NCBI GenBank assembly: GCA_043760535.1
Contig: JAYUOV010000081.1
Coordinates: 1 to 46,506, forward strand
Reading direction: 5' to 3'
DNA: 46,506 bases
From: JAZKFT01 sp043760535
GTDB taxonomy: Bacteria > Bacteroidota > Bacteroidia > Chitinophagales > Chitinophagaceae
Shown here: positions 35,830 to 45,103 of the stretch, in pieces
How positions within the stretch are numbered: position 1 is the first letter of the stretch
Layout: every line of letters begins with the position of its first letter
Made by a program: the position numbers and the translations under genes
Notes under the pieces: generated by a model
What the model was told of the DNA's origin: nothing
The model's database searches: none
The model's input: the letters and a program-made list of their open reading frames with translations, nothing else

Positions 35830-37320
35830 CTATTTAACCTGTGCCGCGGGTCTTACTTCATTACCTAATGTTTGCGTTAATCCATCACCAATGGTTTTTC
35901 TGTAAATGTCAGCTATTGCAATCAGCTCTTTTACAATTTTAGGGTTTTGCTCTTTTACATCCCTGTATTCGCCGGGATCAATGTCCAGGTTATACAATCC
36001 CATAGGCACATTTATAGTGCCATATTTACCAGGGTACCTGTCGCCGCCAATGGTGGCGGGTTGTCCATAGGTTTGCGAACTAGCCGCAAACACCAGTTTC
36101 CATGTTTTGTTACGAATAGCTTTCAGGCTATTCCTATCGTAATAGTATATAAACTCTTTCCTGGGATTGGCTTTTGTATCTCCCAACAGCACTTCTTTAA
36201 AATCAATTCCATCAATCTTCTTTACGGGCATTTTCGCATCGCAGATATCTACCAATGTTGGCAATACATCCATGGTGGATAGTAACTTATTGCAAACCAT
36301 TCCGGGTTTTGTATGACCCGACCAACTTATAATGCAGGGCACTTTTAAACCGCCATCAAATGCCGTTCCTTTTCCTTCTCTCAAACCGCCTGTGCTGCCA
36401 GCATGGTTTCCAAACGTAAGCCAGGGTCCATTGTCGCTGGTAAATATCACAATTGTATTATCAAGCAATTTATTTGCTTTTAAAGCTTTCATCACTTCAC
36501 CAACAGACCAGTCCACTTCTTCCATCACGTCGCCAAATATGCCCGCACCACTTTTTCCTTTAAACTTAGCGGAAACGCCCAATGGGACGTGCACCATAGA
36601 ATGTGCGAGGTATAAAAAGAATGGATTACTTTTATTTTTGTTAATAAACGATACCGCCCTTCCGGTATAGTCAGTTGTTAGCTGGTCCTGGTCATCAAAG
36701 CTGGAAATAATCTTAATGGTTTTATTTCCTTCTATTAGTGGAAGGGGTGGATACTTGGCACGCCAGAGAGAAGTATCCTGCCATCTTTCGCCATTGTAAT
36801 CATAAGCCCACATATCGTTACTGTAAGGCAGTCCATAAAACTCATCAAAGCCATTTTGCAAAGGCAGATAAGGCACTTTATGTCCCAAATGCCATTTGCC
36901 TACCATTCCGGTTTTATAGCCTTTATCCTTTAGCAATTCGGCAATGGTTTGTTCATCGGGGTTTAGGGCAAATTTTGCATTATGATCTATTGCACCACTG
37001 ATACCAATGCGGGTGGGATAACAACCCGTAAGCAATGCACTTCGTGAAGCTGTACATACTGCTTGTGCCACATAAAAATCGGTGAAGCGTACACCCTGCG
37101 CCGCCAATGCATCAATATTGGGCGTTTGGTAAGGCCCTCCACCGTAACACACCGGGTCACCGTAGCCCATATCATCCATAAAAATAATCACCACATTGGG
37201 TGTTGAACTGTTGCCTGTTTTTCCAGGTTCGCCTGTTTCACTATTGGCAGTTTTTATACCTGTAAACCCGGTAAAAAAAATAACGATCAATAAACTAAAA
37301 AGGCGAATCTTACTATTCAT
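35830..37320 (-). CDS. secreted S1-family sulfatase (CTASR)
   Basis: Minus-strand sulfatase of 496 residues. Leader about 1-27, then PNVVIIFMDDMGYGDP with the metal-binding Asp pair, and the formylglycine site Cys89 in AVCTASRSALLTG. The Ala for Pro in CxPxR is permitted in the family. GMVGKWHLGH and FTSDNGP complete the active site. GLYNLDIDPGEYRDV is the usual C-terminal subdomain block. It resembles arylsulfatase A-like enzymes, with a different active-site motif from the sulfatases at 11422 and 15061. It belongs to the decaying PUL of 35.8-39.6 kb. Confidence 0.93.
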   Translation of the reverse strand: MNSKIRLFSLLIVIFFTGFTGIKTANSETGEPGKTGNSSTPNVVIIFMDDMGYGDPVCYGGGPYQTPNIDALAAQGVRFTDFYVAQAVCTASRSALLTGCYPTRIGISGAIDHNAKFALNPDEQTIAELLKDKGYKTGMVGKWHLGHKVPYLPLQNGFDEFYGLPYSNDMWAYDYNGERWQDTSLWRAKYPPLPLIEGNKTIKIISSFDDQDQLTTDYTGRAVSFINKNKSNPFFLYLAHSMVHVPLGVSAKFKGKSGAGIFGDVMEEVDWSVGEVMKALKANKLLDNTIVIFTSDNGPWLTFGNHAGSTGGLREGKGTAFDGGLKVPCIISWSGHTKPGMVCNKLLSTMDVLPTLVDICDAKMPVKKIDGIDFKEVLLGDTKANPRKEFIYYYDRNSLKAIRNKTWKLVFAASSQTYGQPATIGGDRYPGKYGTINVPMGLYNLDIDPGEYRDVKEQNPKIVKELIAIADIYRKTIGDGLTQTLGNEVRPAAQVK

Positions 37321-37521
37321 ATTTACTACTTTAATGCTTGTGATATTTTAATCCTGCTCTTGAACTTTAATGACTCGTACATAAGCGCTAATATTTTTCA
37401 GCAGTATTTCTAAACGAATTTTTTTATTAAATTATTCATCTTCTGTTTATAAGTTGACTCCGGGTGCTTCATTCATCTATTCTACAGTAGCAGGTATAAT
37501 TTTCCATCGTTGGTTTGTTAC

Positions 37522-37665
37522 TTACTTAAATTCCTGCGTCCATACTGTATGCACTGCATTAAACTTTCCTTTATTTATTAGGGTCCGATTAGCATCTTCA
37601 AGAATACTGGTTTCGTATTTATCTGCCTCCAAATTGTACAACTGAATGTTTGCAAGCCCGGAGTT
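37522..37665 (-). pseudogene. C-terminal remnant of a third minus-strand sulfatase
   Basis: On the minus strand the frame from 37665 to the TAA at 37522-37524 reads IQLYNLEADKYETS and ends KGKFNAVHTVWTQEFK. QLYNLxxDxxET is the hallmark C-terminal subdomain block of S1 sulfatases. No sulfatase N-terminus precedes it; a stop codon lies just upstream (37666-37668). The rest of the gap 37321-37709 holds nothing else recognisable. I read it as a deletion remnant between two intact sulfatases. Confidence 0.6.
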
Positions 37666-37709
37666 TTAATATATTTTTTCTTCTGTAAGTTAACGAAACT
37701 TGTATAATT

Positions 37710-39233
37710 CTATTGGGTATCACCCGCCGCTGCTTTCAATTGTAACAACTCCACTTTCATTTTTTTGATCTTTGCTGCATATTGCGCATCATTGATGGCA
37801 TTGTGCAATTCTTTAGGATCTTTTTCAAGATCGTAAAATTCCCAAGCCGGTGACGTTGCTTGTGGCGAAGTACCGGTCATGCCCAATGGCTCACCGTAAA
37901 AATAAATAAGTTTGTATCGCTTATTCCTGATGCCATAATGCGCAGGCCTTACGGGATCGTGCTGCCAATAACGATAATACATCGCCGTTCGCCATGATTT
38001 AGGTGTATGCCCCTTCAGGTTATTACGAAAACTTTCGCCTTGCATTAAGGATGGTTTTTTTATACCTGCATAATCGGCAAACAATGCTGCAAAATCAGTA
38101 TTTAACACCATATCATTCAACCTTGTTCCTCCTTTAATTTCTTTAGGATAACTGATCACAAAAGGCATTCTTAATGACTCTTCGTACATCAGGCGCTTGT
38201 CCATAAAATCATGCTCGCCTAAAAAGTATCCCTGGTCGGCGGTGTAAATGATAACGGTGTTTCTATCTAAGCCGGTAGCTTCAAGATAATCGAGCATTTT
38301 GCCCAAATTGTCGTTGATGCCCGCCACGCAGCGTAAATAATCTTTAATGAATTTTTGGTAGATCTTCATACGGGCGTTCTTTGCAGATAAACCTTCTGTG
38401 CTAAAAGGCAAGCCGGGATAACTCGTCCAGAAGGTACCGGTGGAAGCTTTAAGATAGCGACTGCCTAGTTCTTCCAAACGCTGGCCTGTAAACGAACGGC
38501 CGGTGGTAGTGGCTCCCGAATCCCATATACTCTCCGGGTAGGGAAATTCAACACCCTTATACAAGTCTTTAAACCTATCGGCAAAGTCAAAAGGCTCATG
38601 TGTTGCTTTAAAATGGCACATCAGGAAAAAAGGCTTTGACGAATCTCTTTCCTTCATCCAGTTAATGCTCATGCTGGTGGTAATATCATCTACATACCCT
38701 TTTAACTCCTTTCCTTTTTCTTCTTTATCGTTCCAGTTGCTCTTGTTGAGATAAGTGGGATCGTGATATACACCCTGGCCAGGCAACACATTAAATGTAT
38801 CGAAGCCGGAAGGCATTTTTTTTAAATGCCATTTACCAAAAATGGCTGTTTGATATCCCGCCTGTTGCAGTTGTTTTGCAATATTGTCTTTTGTTGGTGA
38901 TAAAGCATCACTCAAAGTATACACATCATTTTTATTGCTGTATTGACCGGTAAGGATCGTGGCCCTGCTCGGTACGCAAATTGAGTTGGTGCAAAACGCA
39001 TTGTTCAATACCATGCCTTTAGCTGCCAGGCGTTTGATGTTGTTGTTGGAGATATAATCTTGTAAAATACCGCCATAAATGCCCCATGCCTGCGATGTAT
39101 GATCATCGGCCATAATATAGAGGATGTTGGGCCGCTTGCTTTGCGCATGGACATGTAACGAAACTGTATTTGCCAGCACCCAAAAAACAACAACGAACAA
39201 TGAAAATTTCTGCTCCATTAATTTCTTTCTCAT
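37710..39233 (-). CDS. secreted S1-family sulfatase (CVPSR)
   Basis: From ATG 39233 (a TTG 15 nt upstream is rejected) a leader ending in HVHAQ precedes RPNILYIMADDHTSQAWG, whose His after the Asp pair is typical of the choline-sulfatase/heparan-type sulfatase subfamilies. Formylglycine Cys86 lies in SICVPSRATILTGQYSNKN. FGKWHLKKMPSGFD and YTADQGYFLGEHDFMDKR are further family blocks. 507 residues. This subgroup often acts on sulfated uronic acid-containing or fucose glycans, so the decayed PUL may have had a related target. Confidence 0.93.
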   Translation of the reverse strand: MRKKLMEQKFSLFVVVFWVLANTVSLHVHAQSKRPNILYIMADDHTSQAWGIYGGILQDYISNNNIKRLAAKGMVLNNAFCTNSICVPSRATILTGQYSNKNDVYTLSDALSPTKDNIAKQLQQAGYQTAIFGKWHLKKMPSGFDTFNVLPGQGVYHDPTYLNKSNWNDKEEKGKELKGYVDDITTSMSINWMKERDSSKPFFLMCHFKATHEPFDFADRFKDLYKGVEFPYPESIWDSGATTTGRSFTGQRLEELGSRYLKASTGTFWTSYPGLPFSTEGLSAKNARMKIYQKFIKDYLRCVAGINDNLGKMLDYLEATGLDRNTVIIYTADQGYFLGEHDFMDKRLMYEESLRMPFVISYPKEIKGGTRLNDMVLNTDFAALFADYAGIKKPSLMQGESFRNNLKGHTPKSWRTAMYYRYWQHDPVRPAHYGIRNKRYKLIYFYGEPLGMTGTSPQATSPAWEFYDLEKDPKELHNAINDAQYAAKIKKMKVELLQLKAAAGDTQ

Positions 39234-39349
39234 TTTTAAAATTACCAACCATTTTCTGGTTGTTTTTTTTAACCCTATGGAATAAAGCTTCCTATTGATT
39301 GCTTACCGTTGCTATTTTCTAACATCCGGTAGTTTTACCCATACCTATT

Positions 39350-39570
39350 TTACAAACCGGGGTTCTGTGTAGGATGGGGATTTAATGTAATCCCTTTTCC
39401 TGATTCACAGGCAAGGTACTCTTTCGGCATTATAATTTTATTCATTTTGTAAAGAATTCTGGTAAGGATCTACAAAATTATTATCAGAAAAAAAATATTG
39501 ACGATCACACGATTCATTTAGCTCCGGGAAAAAACTAATGTTGTTATACCAATGAAGCAGGTAAAAAAAT
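39350..39570 (-). pseudogene. C-terminal remnant of a SusD-like protein
   Basis: Reading the minus strand, the frame ending at TAA 39350-39352 gives ITLNPHPTQNPGL, matching the SusD C-terminal pattern (NPxLTQNPGW). A neighbouring frame just upstream gives YFFSDNNFVDPYQNSLQNE, an in-frame stop, then NYNAER, which aligns with the stretch before that terminus in SusD proteins. So at least one stop and one frameshift separate the pieces, and the rest of the gene is gone. With the sulfatases downstream it indicates a dead PUL. I cannot extend it beyond about 39,600. Confidence 0.5.
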
Positions 39571-39759
39571 TGCGACATAGAATCCTACTTACCAAACTGG
39601 CCGATCAAAGCAGACCCAATGCCACGACTTTTAAAAATCAACTTTCATTAAAGAAATGGCCGGGCCTTTTTATTAGTCCAGGGATAATTACCTGATTTTT
39701 GGATATTTCACCAATTACCATAAGAAATGAAGTATTTGAATTGATTCAAAAAAGTAAAA
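39571..39759. other. gene-free stretch between SusD remnant and IS remnant
   Basis: No frame with recognisable similarity. It may be further degraded SusD sequence on the minus strand (a frame reads SQFFYLLHWYNNISFF just upstream of the SusD scrap) or the breakpoint left by the IS21-like element. Confidence 0.3.
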
Positions 39760-40200
39760 TTATAAAAGAAAAATATATGAAGCAGGAAATGACAATAGAT
39801 TGCCAACCGGTCGAGTATGCAATCGGCTATGGTTTGTTCGCCAATAACGTTGTACCACATATTTACTGGTAACTGAGAGGCTATAATGGTTGAGTGCTTT
39901 CTGTGGTTGACGTGTTACCTGTATAACCTGGCTAATAGACTTGCTACCCCTACCTTCGGCATAGAGCCAAAGTAACCGACGATTCTTATACATTTCATTT
40001 GTTTTCTTGCACATCGGGCTAAGATTATTGAGCCTTTAATTTTGGCTTTTTTTACCTAACACAAACAACTATTCTTCTTCCGTTTTTAGAGGGTCAGTTT
40101 GGTCTTGCTGAAGGGGGTCAATTTAAAATGGCACTGGGGGCACTTTGCAATGGTATTAGGGAGTCAATTTGAGTGGATTTTCCACTAAAGGGGCTAATAC
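39760..40200 (-). mobile_element. truncated IS21-like element (left end and start of istA)
   Basis: On the minus strand the frame from 40014 begins MCKKTNEMYKNRRLLWLYAEGRGSK-type residues, resembling the N-terminal helix-turn-helix of IstA transposases, then loses similarity by 39760. Outside it, three imperfect repeats of the form G(G/A)GTCA(G/A)TTT lie at 40091-40102, 40115-40131 and 40161-40176, the multiple terminal binding sites typical of IS21 ends. No istB or integrase catalytic core is left, so the element is dead. It probably destroyed the upstream part of the minus-strand PUL. Confidence 0.6.
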
Positions 40201-40490
40201 CTTTTTGTTGATATGGTTACTTTTAATCCAGAGAAGCATTTTTGATATTGTTTGACATAGTTTAAGCTTTAAAATGTACCCCGTTTTTGGGTGTTCGTGA
40301 AACAATTGGGTTAATTGTTCATTTTTAAAACCCCTACCAGTATTGAGTTTGAGCGGAAATTTTGCACACCTGATTTTTCTAGGTTGTACACCAGCAAGCC
40401 ACCTTTTAAATGATACTTGTACATTTTTTCATGTAAACAGGATACAAAAAGCCCATAAACTTTATGTTTACAGGCTATTTTTTTTAATTG
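40201..40490. other. 290-bp stretch without a gene, before the attachment site
   Basis: No supported gene. A 60-codon plus-strand frame here (40343-40525) ends in GLEPETL, which is just the antisense reading of the tRNA T-arm and not a protein. Confidence 0.5.
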
Positions 40491-40537
40491 CTCCCCCTTC
40501 TGGACTTGAACCAGAGACCCTCTGATTAACAGTCAGA
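40491..40537 (-). tRNA. 3' half of a tRNA-Asn (GTT), likely integration attachment site
   Basis: On the minus strand 40537-40491 reads the anticodon arm TCTGA-CTGTTAA-TCAGA with anticodon GTT, a short variable loop, the T-arm TCTGG-TTCAAGT-CCAGA and an acceptor strand AGGGGGA plus discriminator G (G73 is normal for Asn). The D-arm and 5' acceptor strand are missing. A tRNA 3' end next to a tyrosine recombinase gene is the typical attL/attR signature of an integrative element; the intact tRNA gene or other junction is outside the window. Confidence 0.8.
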
Positions 40538-40700
40538 AAAATACCCTTTTGTTTGGTTTTACATTTTAAACCAATTAAAACAAAATGTTTACAATCAATT
40601 GATTTATAGCTTAATGTGCGTATTTTGCAATACCAAACAAAAATGACCGTTTGGAATGTTTTAAAATTTGTAGGTGAAATTGTAGGTGAAATTTGATCAA

Positions 40701-41936
40701 ATGAAAGCAGTAATTAAGCCGTGGCTTTACACGATAAAAGGAGCAAAAGGGAATGGAAAATTTCCGGTTAAATTGAAGGTTACTTTTAGAAGGGAAAATA
40801 ATTTTTTTTCTCTTGGTATTGATATGGATGAATCCGAGTTTAACTCATACCACATTAATAAAAAATTGAAAGATATTTTTGCCGATATTACCTACTACCT
40901 AAAAAAGGCAGAAAAAATTACAGATGAGCTTAAAGAAGCGTTTTCCTTTAAAACCTTTAAGGAGCATTTTATGGTGCATCAGAAATTCAATTTGAAAAGA
41001 AAATTGATGACAATTTTTGGGCATTTAGCACTGCCCACATTAATAAATTAATGGCTCAGGAAAGGATCAAAACGGCCACATCTTTACAAACCTCCCACAA
41101 TAAATTGCTTAAATATTGCGGTAAGCCTAACCTTACGTTTTCCGATATCACAGTGGAATTTATTAAAGGCTTTGATACCGACATGCGATTTGCAGGTATT
41201 GGTACCACCACCATTGGCATATACTCCAGGAACATTCGCACACTGTTTAACGAAACTATACGAAGCAAGATTATCTCTCAGGAGTTTTATCCATTTGGCA
41301 AAAACAACTACTCCCCACCGACCAGCAAGAAAACAAAGAAAGCACTAAAGGTGGAAGATGTTGGTAAAATATTTTCCTATAAGCCAGCCACTGAAATAGA
41401 AGCCTGGGCCAGAGACATGTGGCTCTTTGCCTACTTTGGTAATGGCCTAAATGTGAAGGATATTGCCTTGTTGAAACATCAAAATTTACAGGGAAAAGAA
41501 ATACAGTTTTACGGGCTAAAACAAAAATAAGCTGCAGGAAAATAAGCCTATTCAAATTATCCTGATTAGTGAACTTCAAAAAATAATTAATAAATGGGGG
41601 AAGAAACCTAAGCGACCGGACTCCTATATTTTTGATATGATAAGGGCCGAAAATGCCAATGCTGATATGATTAGTAAAGATGTAAATCAGGCAATTAAAA
41701 CAATAAATAAATACATGGCCCGGATTGCCCAAAATTTAAACCTTGAAAGAAAAGTAACCACAAACTTTGCCCGACACTCATATGCTACAGTGCTAAAACG
41801 TGCAGGTATTCCAATAGAAATGATAAGTGAGCAACTCGGCCATACTTCAGTTAAGACCACAGAAATCTATCTAGACTCATTCGAGAAGGAGCAAAGAATG
41901 GAGCTATCTAAACATTTTACTGCTTTTAATAAATAG
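40701..41936 (+). pseudogene. tyrosine recombinase (site-specific integrase), broken by frameshifts
   Basis: N-terminal Arm and SAM-like domains are in frame from ATG 40701. Near 40995-41005, one base is missing: the second frame gives KKIDDNFWAFSTAHINKLMAQ, fitting the family. It runs to a stop at 41530, where again about two bases are missing (A-run near 41522), and the C-terminal catalytic half continues through 41936. There FARHSYATVLKRAG supplies the RxH motif, QLGHTS the second His and TTEIYLDSF the Tyr nucleophile. The first catalytic Arg region reads FAYFGNGLNVKDIA, as in many Bacteroidota integrases. It mobilised the region beyond the tRNA-Asn fragment but is now probably inactive, unless the indels are sequencing errors. 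Confidence 0.8.
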
Positions 41937-41947
41937 GGGAAGCTTAA

Positions 41948-42301
41948 TTATTTCGGAGATAGTAAACTACCCAGTTTTTGGAGATTCTTCGTTTGCTCTT
42001 TCGACTGCTTTTCTAGTAACTCAGCAAGTTCTAAAATCTGTTCCTTTGGAGCCTCTGCAATTTTAGTATGTAATAACTCAATATCGAAAACCTCACGGAA
42101 AAGCATGTGGCTCAGCAATTTTTTTGCCTGTAGGTAATTAATGAAATCGAAGATGATGTAGATATTGCCACCAATGCCCAGCTCAAGCCTTGAGATGATG
42201 GCCTGCGTAGAATTTATCTCCTTTGCAAGTTCGGTTTGGGTCAATTTGAGTATTTCTTCCCTTACCTGCCGTACCCTATCGCCAAATGCTGCTAAATCCA
42301 T
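41948..42301 (-). CDS. XRE-family helix-turn-helix regulator
   Basis: A 117-residue protein with an N-terminal HTH: FGDRVRQVREEILKLTQTELAKEINSTQAIISRLE, where TQTELAKEI and QAIISRLE are the scaffold and recognition helices. The second half is helical and charged, perhaps for dimerisation. It is convergent with the integrase remnant (11 nt apart) and divergent from hipBA, with 244 nt between. It may control the element or hipBA. No toxin partner directly follows it. Confidence 0.8.
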   Translation of the reverse strand: MDLAAFGDRVRQVREEILKLTQTELAKEINSTQAIISRLELGIGGNIYIIFDFINYLQAKKLLSHMLFREVFDIELLHTKIAEAPKEQILELAELLEKQSKEQTKNLQKLGSLLSPK

Positions 42302-42460
42302 GTTGAATGTTTGAATACGGTTAAAGTAATTAAAATGGAAAGATCCGGATTATTAATATTTACATAATGAGTTTTATTGCTTTAATATTACTTGGACAAT
42401 CTGATGTAACTCTAATTTATTCTTCATGTCGGATATTTCCACCATTAAAGCCAATTTAGT

Positions 42461-42521
42461 ATATTTGTGATGGAATTTGCCAACAAAATAGACTAATTAA
42501 ATTGTTGGCATTTGCCAACAT
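42461..42521 (+). promoter_or_regulatory. hipBA promoter and palindromic operator
   Basis: TATATTTG (42461-42468) fits the -7 consensus TAnnTTTG. Downstream lie a half-site TGCCAACA (42479-42486) and a perfect 18-bp palindrome TGTTGGCA-TT-TGCCAACA (42504-42521), ahead of the hipB start at 42546. The half-site is identical to one arm of the palindrome, so three arms of one recognition sequence are present. Such repeats near the start are usual for HipB autorepression. HipB binding is inferred. Confidence 0.65.
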
Positions 42522-42545
42522 TATCCACCAATAATACATTTAACG

Positions 42546-42896
42546 ATGGAAAAATCCGTCAAACACTGGTATGCAATGAGTGACCCAGCAATTTTATTGG
42601 TATTGGGAAACTTCATTCAACAAACCCGGCTACAGCAAAACAAAACCCAGCAGCAGGTAGCGACGGCGGCTGGCATCAACCGTTCTACTATGGTGCAGGT
42701 TGAAAATGGCGGCGGCGGCACACTGCTTTCTTTTATTCAAATATTAAGGGCTTTAGAGCAGCTACAATTGTTTCAAAATTTTGAAATGAGGCAACAGCTA
42801 AGTCCGCTGCAACTGGCTAAAATTGACCAGAAAAAGCGGCAGAGGGCAAGTAATAGAAAAGCCCCTGGAATCGAAAAACCTAAAAGTGACTGGTAA
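42546..42896 (+). CDS. hipB: HipB-like antitoxin, HTH regulator
   Basis: A 116-residue protein with an XRE HTH at about 20-75: LGNFIQQTRLQQNKTQQQVATAAGINRST-type helices ending in MVQVENGGGGTLLSFIQILRAL. The C-terminal tail is basic (KKRQRASNRK), as in other HipB-type antitoxins that wrap the toxin or DNA. Its stop codon overlaps the hipA start by one base (TAATG), so translation is coupled. It should repress its own promoter through the palindrome upstream and neutralise HipA. Confidence 0.85.
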   Translation: MEKSVKHWYAMSDPAILLVLGNFIQQTRLQQNKTQQQVATAAGINRSTMVQVENGGGGTLLSFIQILRALEQLQLFQNFEMRQQLSPLQLAKIDQKKRQRASNRKAPGIEKPKSDW

Positions 42897-44188
42897 TGAT
42901 AACAACAGCATTCATCAACATCTGGAACAAACGGGTTGGGGCCATTGCATGGGATGTGGACACAGAGTTGGCTTCCTTTGAATTTAAATCCTCATTCCTT
43001 ACAAATAAGTGGGATTTATCGCCATTGAAAATACCGATTGCTGATGCTGCAAAACGGGTATTTTCTTTTCCTGAAATAAGAGGCACAACTACATTTAAAG
43101 GCTTACCGGGCTTACTGGCAGATGTATTGCCGGATAAATACGGTAACAGCCTGATTAATGCCTGGCTGTCAAGAAGTGGCCGCCCTACTGATAGTATGAA
43201 CCCGGTAGAACTGCTTTGCTTTATTGGCAAAAGAGGCATGGGAGCATTAGAATTTGAACCGTTAGAACCCAAAACAAATTACGGAGCTACCAAAATTGAG
43301 CTAGACAGCTTGATAAATATTGCCCAGGAAATACTCTCTGGCAGGCAGGATTTTAATACCAATCTTTCCGGCGATGAAGCAAAAGCATTGAGTGACATAT
43401 TAAAAATCGGCTCTTCTGCCGGTGGTGCAAGGGCTAAAGCAGTGGTAGCATTTAATCCTGATACAAAAGAAATTCGTTCCGGGCAGGCAGATGCACCAAA
43501 AGGGTTTACCCATTGGCTGCTAAAATTTGACGGCGTTACAGACCAGCAGTTAGGTACATCATTCGGTTATGGCCGGGTTGAAATGGCTTACCACCTGATG
43601 GCAAAAGAAGCCGAAATAGAAATGACCGAATGCAGGTTGCTGGAAGAAAACGGCAGGGCTCATTTTATAACTAAGCGGTTTGATAGGGAACATGGTAAGG
43701 GCAAACTGCATATACAAAGTTTTTGTGCCATTGCTCATTATGATTTTAACGAGGTTACCTCGTTTAGCTATGAACAATTATTTGAAACCATGCGCAGCTT
43801 GTTATTGCCATACACAGATGCTGAACAGCTATTCCGCAGAATGGTATTTAATGTAATGGCAAGGAACTGTGATGACCACACTAAGAACTTTTCATTCAGT
43901 ATGGACAAAACCGGCCAATGGAAACTGGCACCGGCTTTTGATGTTTGCCATTCCTACAGGCCGGGAAGTACATGGGTAAGCCAGCACTCTTTAAGTATAA
44001 ATGGCAAGCGGCAAAATATTACCCGTGATGATTTACTGGAAGTTGCCAAAAATATGAACATCAAAAAAGCAGCTACAATCATTAATCAGGTTAATGCAGT
44101 TGTGAGCAGATGGAATGATTTTGCAGCTCAAACAAATGTAAAACCTGAATTGCGTGATGCTATAACAAAAACCTTAGTCTTATTATAA
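42896..44188 (+). CDS. hipA: HipA-like Ser/Thr protein kinase toxin
   Basis: Toxin kinase that in the family phosphorylates a glutamyl-tRNA synthetase or similar target to arrest growth. The 430 residues hold an N-terminal HipA-N1 domain, the glycine/serine-rich loop IGSSAGGARAKAV (171-183) corresponding to the autophosphorylated P-loop, and the kinase core ARNCDDHTKNFSF with catalytic Asp326 and metal-site Asp349 (LAPAFDV). No truncation. It overlaps hipB by one base and a convergent fragment on the minus strand by 6 nt. Function as persistence toxin or mobile-element stabiliser is inferred. Confidence 0.9.
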   Translation: MITTAFINIWNKRVGAIAWDVDTELASFEFKSSFLTNKWDLSPLKIPIADAAKRVFSFPEIRGTTTFKGLPGLLADVLPDKYGNSLINAWLSRSGRPTDSMNPVELLCFIGKRGMGALEFEPLEPKTNYGATKIELDSLINIAQEILSGRQDFNTNLSGDEAKALSDILKIGSSAGGARAKAVVAFNPDTKEIRSGQADAPKGFTHWLLKFDGVTDQQLGTSFGYGRVEMAYHLMAKEAEIEMTECRLLEENGRAHFITKRFDREHGKGKLHIQSFCAIAHYDFNEVTSFSYEQLFETMRSLLLPYTDAEQLFRRMVFNVMARNCDDHTKNFSFSMDKTGQWKLAPAFDVCHSYRPGSTWVSQHSLSINGKRQNITRDDLLEVAKNMNIKKAATIINQVNAVVSRWNDFAAQTNVKPELRDAITKTLVLL

Positions 44189-44620
44189 ATTACGAACCGG
44201 ACTTACTTCATTTGCAGGTACTTCACCATCCTTATTTTCAATGGTTAACTGCCTCTTTTCCCCCTTTACCTTTTCCTCCTCCTTCAATTTTTCCATTATC
44301 TTCTTATTCACCTCTTCCAGCCTGCCGGACTTTTCATTTAGTTCATCTTTAAATGGAAATGATTCTTCCATTTGGCTTTTATACTGAGCGATGTTTTCAA
44401 CGGTTACTGCGAGTGATTTTTGTGTGTTGAGCAAGGCTTCCGGCGTCTCCAGAATGGTTTGGCGGATTTGTAAGCCTGCGGCCACATCGCCTTTCGGTAT
44501 TAACATTTCCTGACCAATTTTATCACCTGTCAGAGAAACCACCTAGTGTACAATTCCCTTTTCGCCCATAAAAATTTGCACCTGTGTAATGGCTTTAAAA
44601 CCGCACAGTTCGGCTATGCA
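44183..44620 (-). pseudogene. C-terminal fragment of an unrecognised helical protein
   Basis: The minus-strand frame 44542-44183 is helix- and charge-rich (LNEKSGRLEEVNKKIMEKLKEEEKV near the end). Directly upstream of its first codons is an in-frame TAG (44543-44545), and the same frame upstream continues with sensible codons (ITQVQIFMGEKGIVH) to about 44620, so a longer gene has been cut by a stop. It could be the tail of a large mobilome protein (methylase/helicase type), but I do not recognise it. It overlaps hipA's end by 6 nt. Confidence 0.45.
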
Positions 44621-45103
44621 AAATGTATTGCCTGATTAAGGGAAAGTATTTATTGTAAACCTTGCCTATTTAATTGGAAAACTGTTCTAATAAAACGGTG
44701 TTGCTTTTACTTATTAATGAGGTGAAGCATTTGATGCTTTTTATCTTTTAAGTGAAAAACTGATGTGGATACCATGTTGGTTTGCAAGATTTTTAATCTG
44801 AGATGCTGCAATATTATAAACGTTTACCGGGAGTACATTTTGATTATATCTCCCCATTATTTTACTTTTAACTAACAGTAAATTTTTTTATTTTATGCTT
44901 ATGAAAATTGCAATCTTCCTTTAATTACAATTTTTAAATGTAAAAATGACGTCACAACCAACCCCTGTTTTTATTGAAAATATTTCTAAATTACAACAAA
45001 ATCATCAATCCTAATTTGGAGTGGTTGGGCAATACAAACGCATAAAAAGAAGCCCGGTAATGTTAATATTGATGAGTGTCAATAAAACTTTAATATTTTA
45101 AAA
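44621..45103. other. 483-bp non-coding stretch
   Basis: I see no gene, no strong hairpin with a T-run and no repeat. It is low in G+C and may hold promoter or terminator signals for the flanking minus-strand genes. Confidence 0.4.

Noticed and set aside
40343..40525. 60-codon frame ending in GLEPETL
   Set aside because: It is the antisense reading of the tRNA-Asn T-arm, a familiar artefact.
41271..41732. 153-codon minus-strand frame across the integrase break
   Set aside because: It spans the integrase gene antisense and matches no family; the integrase reading in the forward frames is far better supported.
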